A stretch of DNA of 64,000 nucleotides from Heliopora coerulea (Eukaryota > Cnidaria > Anthozoa > Scleralcyonacea > Helioporidae): positions 1 to 64,000 of the forward strand of contig JASJOG010000431.1 in assembly GCA_030142905.1 (NCBI GenBank), in the 5' to 3' direction. The first letter of the stretch is position 1; each line of letters opens with the position of its first letter. The notes beneath the pieces are model-generated. The model searched no databases. It saw only the letters and a program-made list of their open reading frames with translations, and had not been told where the DNA came from. The position numbers and the translations under genes were made by a program. Positions 59,001-64,000 of this stretch are shown here, one piece after another.

Positions 59001-59170
59001 CTATATTATCACTAGTCATAGATTGTCCCTGTGAGAATAAGCATAAACTAGAAAAAATAGAAAAGAAGCACATAAACGAGTACGCTAAAAAGTGTGGTAG
59101 TAAGGTACTAAATAAAAGGGGTAATGACGAAATAAAAAAACCCCAGAAATTAAATACAATTTTGAAATAG
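56032..59170 (+). pseudogene. Replication protein: polymerase-like, SF1 helicase and GIY-YIG nuclease
   Basis: One long gene in at least six open pieces. The N-terminal third (56032-56797) is of unknown fold. A polymerase-palm-like part follows: AKDYPSALL (57030-57056), resembling B-family motif A, and NTDAVYC (57660-57680), resembling motif C. Then an SF1 helicase: Walker A GGAGCGKT (57852-57872), Walker B VFIDEFS (58060-58080), motif III YGDINQCDP, and QLYTALSR near the end. Last, a GIY-YIG nuclease (58852-59170) with DGSIYIGST, an EKRLKEH segment and the catalytic Glu region, then LNKR. Breaks: shifts near 56240, 56980, 57965, 58300 and 58850; stops at 56795, 56903, 56981 and 57063. The polymerase reading is an inference; the helicase and nuclease calls are firmer. 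Confidence 0.7.
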
Positions 59171-59205
59171 AAAAAGAGGATGAGCTAATGTAAAAAATAG
59201 ATAAA

Positions 59206-59376
59206 ATGGTGGCCATAAAGAACGACAAAATGTACAAAAGACTAGAAATAGAGTATCGTGACGGTGACAAAAAGGTCAAAGTAAAAAAGGGTTATGGTCG
59301 AATACCTCTATCTGAAGCAATTGATTATGTGAAAAGCCAACAGAAGATTTTGAAACAGAAGTTAATTCTAATCTAA
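59206..59376 (+). CDS. Small Lys-rich ORF after the replication gene
   Basis: Fifty-six codons, starting MVAIKNDKMYKRLEIEYRDG, with a Lys/Val-rich middle. It may be an independent small protein or the displaced tail of the replication gene; no family recognised. Confidence 0.35.
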   Translation: MVAIKNDKMYKRLEIEYRDGDKKVKVKKGYGRIPLSEAIDYVKSQQKILKQKLILI

Positions 59377-59457
59377 TTGATTTTTTAACGCCATAAGGTT
59401 TCCACTTCATAAAAACGAACAAAATGGGTAGGCGAAGCGAAGTTTCAACTACCATTT

Positions 59458-59616
59458 ATTTTTTGACACCATAAGGTATCCACTTCATGGTTTCCATTTT
59501 CTGTTTTCCCAGAATTTTCATATTTCCATTTAGGGCCGAAGAAATGACCCTAAGGCGAGTTAGGGCCTCAGAAATCGGGGGACAAATCCCTCTGTACCCA
59601 TCGGTAGTGACTTCAT
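59458..59616 (-). repeat. Right terminal inverted repeat
   Basis: Inverted counterpart of 42555-42715. A further copy of the 'ggtttccacttc' subterminal unit lies just inside, at about 59396-59410. A frame on the minus strand runs through it but is shared by the repeat itself and is not called as a gene. Confidence 0.85.
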
Positions 59617-62072
59617 ACAAGGAAAGGGCAACTTTGAACGAGTAATTTAACGACAGTACATAAATGAAATTAAATATTTCCACCGATTGGCCGACGGAAA
59701 TATCTTTTCTACTTACTGCTTTACAAGTAACAATAATCAACGTTACTTCGACTTCTTAGGAAGCAGAACGTCAAGAAAATCGAAGTAAGGATAACAGCCT
59801 TACAAAATAATTAGGCTCTAACTAAAAGGACGGAAACGGACCCATTCCGTTGGAGTCTAATCAATTCCGATCAATACCTGTAAAACTCTTAGTTTATTTC
59901 AATATCAAGTTCCAATACACGCTTAGAAGGTTTTTAACTGTATCGATTTATCTCCTAAAAGCTCAAACTTCTGTCACTCATTCCTTTTTTGTCCACGCCC
60001 TATCACCTCTCGAATTACAATATTAAATTATTACGTATTATTTTAAACTAATATAAATTACAAATGTTCGTCGGTAGCTACAAGGACGGAAATCATAAAA
60101 ATCAGTAGAACGTTTGGTATATTTACCACGGAAAGCGATTGATATTCATTACCTATTCTGAAGTCACGCAATCAAAAGTCTTTAGTCAACACAAACAAGG
60201 TAAAAAATATGCATATGTTGGCACTAACTTCCTTCGATTTAGGACGAGTTGTATTCGTACCAGAAAGTTGGAATCATTAGAAGTTCTTATTTCCATAGTC
60301 GCATTCTTTTACATTATGCTTTTTGTGCATTTTTTTGGCTCAAGTGGTAAATAGAAAGAAGTCCATTGAGGTGACAGTTTAAAGAAATTATTAACATTTG
60401 GTAGCATTTGGACTACATTTGCAAACATGGCATGATGAAAGGAAAGTTATTAGTCGTATTAGAAAGGGTTTTCAATTTCAGGCAGAAATTTTTGCTTATC
60501 CTCAAAACATACTGTTCGTCCTCGTATTACTACCACCAAGTCTTGCGGATAAACGGATAATGCACCAAGAGGTATGCCATTCGTCACCACAGTTGATCAA
60601 AATTAATGGCAATTGTTAAATCCTCAATTTTTTAAGCCAAAAGAAAGCATTATCTCATGCAACAATTTGGGTGATACTTTGGATAAGAAGTCTTGCTCAA
60701 CACAGGTTGTTTCACTAGCTTTGTAGAAAATATGAACTGTTTGTGATTGCCTTCGATAGGAAAATCTCAGATTTGATTGAAGATTGATCACATGGATTAA
60801 ATGAACCCACTGCACTATTGAAATTAGTCTTCAAGAGAATATTATATATGGTAGCAGAAGATGTATCACATTGTATCATTGAACAAAGAAGAAGTGATAC
60901 ACGTTTATGGGCGCTAAATTTTCAATTAAGACAAAGTGATATTAATCATAGTATGTTCAAATGAGATTGGCAGTGTCAGAACTGTTTGAGATCTTTTTTA
61001 CCAGCTACGAAACGAAACGGAATAGTGAACAAATTCCTTTCTCCTAATCATGGTCGATTCATTTACTAATGAGATGTGCTAAAGCCAGCTATTGTTGAAA
61101 GGGAAAACACTTGCCATATTAGCTCTCAGAGGTCGGCAAAGTTCGTACCCAGTTGAAGATGCTATTAACAAACTATAATTTCAAAAAAACCTGTTGGCTG
61201 ACTGAGCTAAATCCTAGCTCGGACTGGTTATTGTGCCATTGTGCCATGGCATAATGGCCAGTCCGTCAGGGCAGTAGCAACCGGTACGACAAGTGCGACA
61301 TTTGTCGCATCAATAATTTTTCGCAAATATTTCCGAGATACTTCAACTAAATACTAAACAGTGAGTGATGTTTAGATGATAGGCTAAATAGTTATTGATG
61401 TCTTGATGATAGAAGCAGTTGGGCTGTTTTCGGAAGCCAGTTTACTATTAAACAAGCTGTTTGAAGGCAACGACTCAAGGAAATACGACATTCAAGCAAT
61501 TTTGACACATGATTTTCTATGTATATCTGGAAATCAAAGTAGTCTCAAAATGCAGGAAATACCGTTTCGAGCCCTCAGATTTTCAAAATTTCTTTAGGGG
61601 AGCATGACCTCGGACCCCCTAGAAGTTCTCGGCTTTCGGCTGGATTTGTTGCACCAATTCTGAGTTCGTTGCCACTCTTGAAGTTATAAAAATCAGATTC
61701 TGATCATTTTCATGCTGGCTGGTAAAAAGTGTGCTTTGTACTCAATTGACATATTATGACAAATATTCGAAAATGGACTTTAGATTTTGAAACGACATAT
61801 GTCATTTACCAACAGTATTTTCCACCTAATGTCATATACAATTTTTATTTACTGACGGATTTATGGCTTATTTGGGAACAAAATTACATTCACTAGTAAA
61901 CTATGGTTATTACACAACAGTGACTTTAACGGCTCAACAACGTTTAAATTGCCTGAAAACAAGAATCACTTTAACGAACAAAGATTCTCCAGAAATCACC
62001 CGCTGACGGGGCAAACCCACTCGTGGAAATGTAGTCGTCGCATTCCCAGCGTCCACCGGCAGAGTGAGGAGT
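59617..62072. other. Right flank of the giant element, no secure gene
   Basis: Short frames only. A hairpin occupies 61219-61264. Nothing else is recognised. Confidence 0.4.
61219..61264. repeat. Imperfect 20-bp hairpin
   Basis: cggactggttattgtgccat (61219-61238) is inverted at 61245-61264 with three mismatches and a 6-nt loop. Confidence 0.6.
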
Positions 62073-62104
62073 TATCCAGTGAGATTTTGCAATCTCACTG
62101 GATA
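62073..62104. repeat. Perfect 14-bp hairpin
   Basis: tatccagtgagatt, loop ttgc, then its exact inverse. It lies just upstream of the OB-fold-like fragment. Confidence 0.85.
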
Positions 62105-62130
62105 TCTTCATCAAAAAGCAAGTTCGGATG

Positions 62131-62330
62131 AAGATATGAAGCCTGACCTAACAACTGCAACATCTGTTGTCGTAGGAGAAACAAGTGCCATTGTTAGCGT
62201 TTTTGGCAGAGTATCTCACCAATACCCCAGACAAACCATTATGACCAAAGGCAAAACATTAGATAAGCAAGAAGCTTTGTTCACCGATAACACAGGAACT
62301 ATCCGAATAGTCTTAACTAAGGGAAATTGA
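62131..62330 (+). pseudogene. RPA-like OB-fold fragment
   Basis: The frame carries VVGETSAIVSVFGRVS and KQEALFTDNTGTIRIVL, the strand pattern of a single-strand-DNA-binding OB fold like that of replication protein A. It is followed after a stop by a GC-rich hairpin (62344-62376). The ORF lacks the N- and C-terminal parts of such proteins, so it is either an exon or, more likely, a transposon-borne fragment. Confidence 0.4.
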
Positions 62331-62343
62331 CATTGGACTAATC

Positions 62344-62376
62344 CCCTCGCCAACCGCGCGAAGCGCGGTGCGAGGG
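62344..62376. repeat. GC-rich hairpin
   Basis: ccctcgc...ccgcgc, loop gaa, gcgcgg...gcgaggg: two nested arms in otherwise AT-rich sequence. Confidence 0.7.
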
Positions 62377-62454
62377 TACTAATCTCGACGTGCGCAGAGT
62401 CCTGCTACACGCGTGGTGACTAGGGAGAAAAATTTTGCTTTGTGTATGTATGTT

Positions 62455-62498
62455 TCTATATATAAATATATAAAAACATATATATATATATATATATC
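62455..62498. repeat. (TA)n microsatellite
   Basis: Tandem tata/ata units, with about 20 bp of uninterrupted alternation. Confidence 0.85.
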
Positions 62499-62879
62499 CA
62501 TTGATTCCGGTCACTCAAAATGCCGCGTGCAAGCTCGGGAGCGACGGGGACTGGTATGTTGTTGACCAAACCATACTTTGGTACCGTATTGAAGCAAATC
62601 GATTTGGTCTCGTTCTTTTTTTCCTTGTATGGGTCTCGCAAGTTGTTTACATTATTTGAACACTAAAGCCAGTAAATGATTTAAGTCGGGCAAAGGAAAT
62701 GGCTTTCTTGGTGCCTGCGGCTGGTTTCGCTTTTGAGGGCCACCTCAGTAACTGGACAATTTATGACTTGAAAGAGCAGTTCTCAAAGTTAGCTCCTTGG
62801 AATAGGCATTTGCTAACTGTTCACTTTTGCGGCAACGGATTGTCTTGGTTCTTTCTGATTTATATGAACAAAAGACGTA

Positions 62880-63981
62880 AAGGAACTCGCTTGCTAGCAG
62901 GATATTTCCTAAGCAACCAAGTGTATTAAAACGACATTCTTCGCTAAAGTTAAATAGATGCCGATTTGTATAAATCTTGGGATTTTTCACGTTCCGGTAA
63001 CCACTTACCTGAGCTACACAGTCACAGGTACGTCTGAATCGAGTAGCTTTGAAATACAAGTTATGCGAACGGAATTGTTTTGAGTAGCTTTCAAAAGTAT
63101 CTTCCCGACTTCATTCTTCTCTAAGGAAGACTTCTTGTACCAAATATTATCGCCTGGATTTTGCTGGTGCTTTTTTGGTAAAGTGAAATGAAGATTCTGG
63201 TTCATTCATCTCTGTAGGACGATTACTTTTGAACATTTTGCAGTATTTAACCGGATAGCGTTCATGGTCAATTTTCTGAGAAGTGGGATAGCACACTTAC
63301 TGTCCAGAAGAGTTGTCCAGGCCATGACAGTCTTTGGATTCTTTCTCCGCTTTCCGCCCAAAGATTTCATCGGCTCAATCAGGAGTTTTTCCCTATGATA
63401 TCTCGCTCCACTGAAGACGTTAGGATGTATTTTTGGCACGAAACAAAAATACAAGGTAAACAGCCACCATGTAACTCGTTGCAAAACTACTTGATTTTGG
63501 TCAGCAAATTATCCTTCGGAAAAACAGTTGTCCGCTTCAGTCTTTCACTTCGAAAGTGATTTGTGCATGATGACAATTACCGTATTCGAACAATAATGTT
63601 TACATCAGGACTTTAAAACCTCTGAAGAAAGTTTAAAGTCGTCTTTGCGTAAATTTACCGTTGAACCCTTTGTACTGAAGTGCCACTGAATGCTTAGTTG
63701 AAAATACGCAAGAGTTGCATGTTTGTACGCCATTTTTCTTTTTTATTGATGTTTTACCGTGGAAAAAGTACGTCTTTTACTTCTCTCTTCCCGTTCTTCT
63801 TCCGACAAAACTTGCACAAGGTTTGCTGGTCGTATTTTGTTTTACGTTTTGTATTTTCCGATTTTCGGTCAGCGATAAAAATGCAGAACTCATTCATGTT
63901 TTCTTTGTTTGTTTCGTCCGTTTCGTTATTCGTTTCATCTTCGTCAACAAAGTGTTGTACCTCCGGATAAATACTTAGCAT
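62880..63981 (-). pseudogene. Crypton/DUF3504-type tyrosine recombinase, broken
   Basis: From 63981 downwards on the minus strand: an N-terminal segment FIADRKSENTKRKTKYDQQT, then after gaps a central RVTWWLFTLYFCF segment (63484-63430), and a C-terminal catalytic part with NNSVRITCISKLLDSDVPV (an R of the catalytic set) and AQVSGYRNVKNPKIY, where the usual H-x-x-R box reads Y-R and a candidate catalytic Tyr follows. Pieces lie in three frames with stops between. Order, orientation and spacing fit one decayed gene. These enzymes cut and rejoin DNA to move their element. Confidence 0.65.
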
Positions 63982-64000
63982 AAATCTTCTTCATAGCACT

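Larger units (their letters stand above)
42555..59616. mobile_element. Polinton/Maverick-class endogenous virus-like element (~17 kb)
   Basis: The ends are imperfect terminal inverted repeats (42555-42715 and 59458-59616). Between them sit about 20 compact intronless genes in two arms: minus-strand genes to 48412 and plus-strand genes from 48437. Hallmarks: retroviral-type integrase with chromodomain, A32/FtsK-like packaging ATPase remnant, capsid-type proteins, and a polymerase/helicase/nuclease replication protein. Size, terminal repeats and this gene set fit the Polinton/Maverick (adintovirus-like) class. No adenain-type protease and no canonical protein-primed polymerase were found. I could not confirm a 6-bp target duplication. 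Several genes are broken and several intact. Confidence 0.85.

Noticed and set aside
43387..59170. Alternative genetic code (stop codon reassignment) in the virus-like element
   Set aside because: All three stop codons interrupt frames, together with frameshifts in several genes. This fits pseudogene decay; no single codon is consistently read through.
59456..59740. A 94-codon minus-strand frame across the right terminal repeat
   Set aside because: It is explained by repeat sequence, and its partner in the left repeat is not open, so there is no sign of selection for coding.

Overview
The window looks like nuclear DNA of an animal, most likely a cnidarian (probably an anthozoan). It is AT-rich, has no bacterial gene layout, and carries intron-split C-type lectin exons in a dense bed of eukaryotic transposable elements: Harbinger, hAT, tRNA-derived SINEs, L2/CR1-type LINEs, Gypsy, Penelope-like, a tyrosine-recombinase element, MITEs and a giant virus-like element. 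The host assignment is an inference from this mix; no mitochondrial or rRNA marker is present.

Layout. 1-2.1 kb: right part of a PIF/Harbinger element with the transposase C-terminus and a two-domain MADF/Myb-like protein. 4.3-5.15 kb (minus) and 36.6-37.5 kb (plus): two inverted paralogous C-type lectin exons, each with a conserved downstream block. 7.2-8.0 and 9.2-10.2 kb: two non-autonomous hAT elements with 8-bp target duplications, the second carrying a nested tRNA-derived SINE. 10.5-11.6, 14.2-17.15 and 19.5-21.2 kb: three broken LINEs. 26.6-28.4 kb: a hAT element with exact 8-bp target duplications and a C-terminal transposase fragment. 32-35.9 kb: a Gypsy retrotransposon on the minus strand, cut off in gag next to a MITE. 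41.5-42.1 kb: Penelope-like remnant. 62.9-64 kb: Crypton/DUF3504-type tyrosine recombinase remnant.

The centrepiece is 42.56-59.62 kb: a ~17 kb element bounded by imperfect ~160-bp terminal inverted repeats and packed with about 20 short, intronless, virus-like genes. The left arm (minus strand) carries a packaging-ATPase remnant, a probable major capsid protein, a membrane protein, a retroviral-type integrase with a chromodomain, and a second structural protein. The right arm (plus strand) carries a lectin-fold fibre-like protein, several membrane proteins, a BRO-N/VRR-NUC nuclease protein, zinc-finger/AT-hook and very basic proteins, and a long replication protein that joins a divergent B-family-polymerase-like region, an SF1 helicase and a GIY-YIG nuclease. 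This is a Polinton/Maverick-class endogenous virus with an unusual replication module. Many genes carry stops or frameshifts, but several are intact, so the copy is damaged and not ancient.

Together the genes suggest an integrating dsDNA virus: integrase for insertion, polymerase-helicase-nuclease for replication, ATPase and capsid proteins for the particle. The rest of the window is repeat-rich intergenic sequence and isolated exons in which I see no other secure gene.
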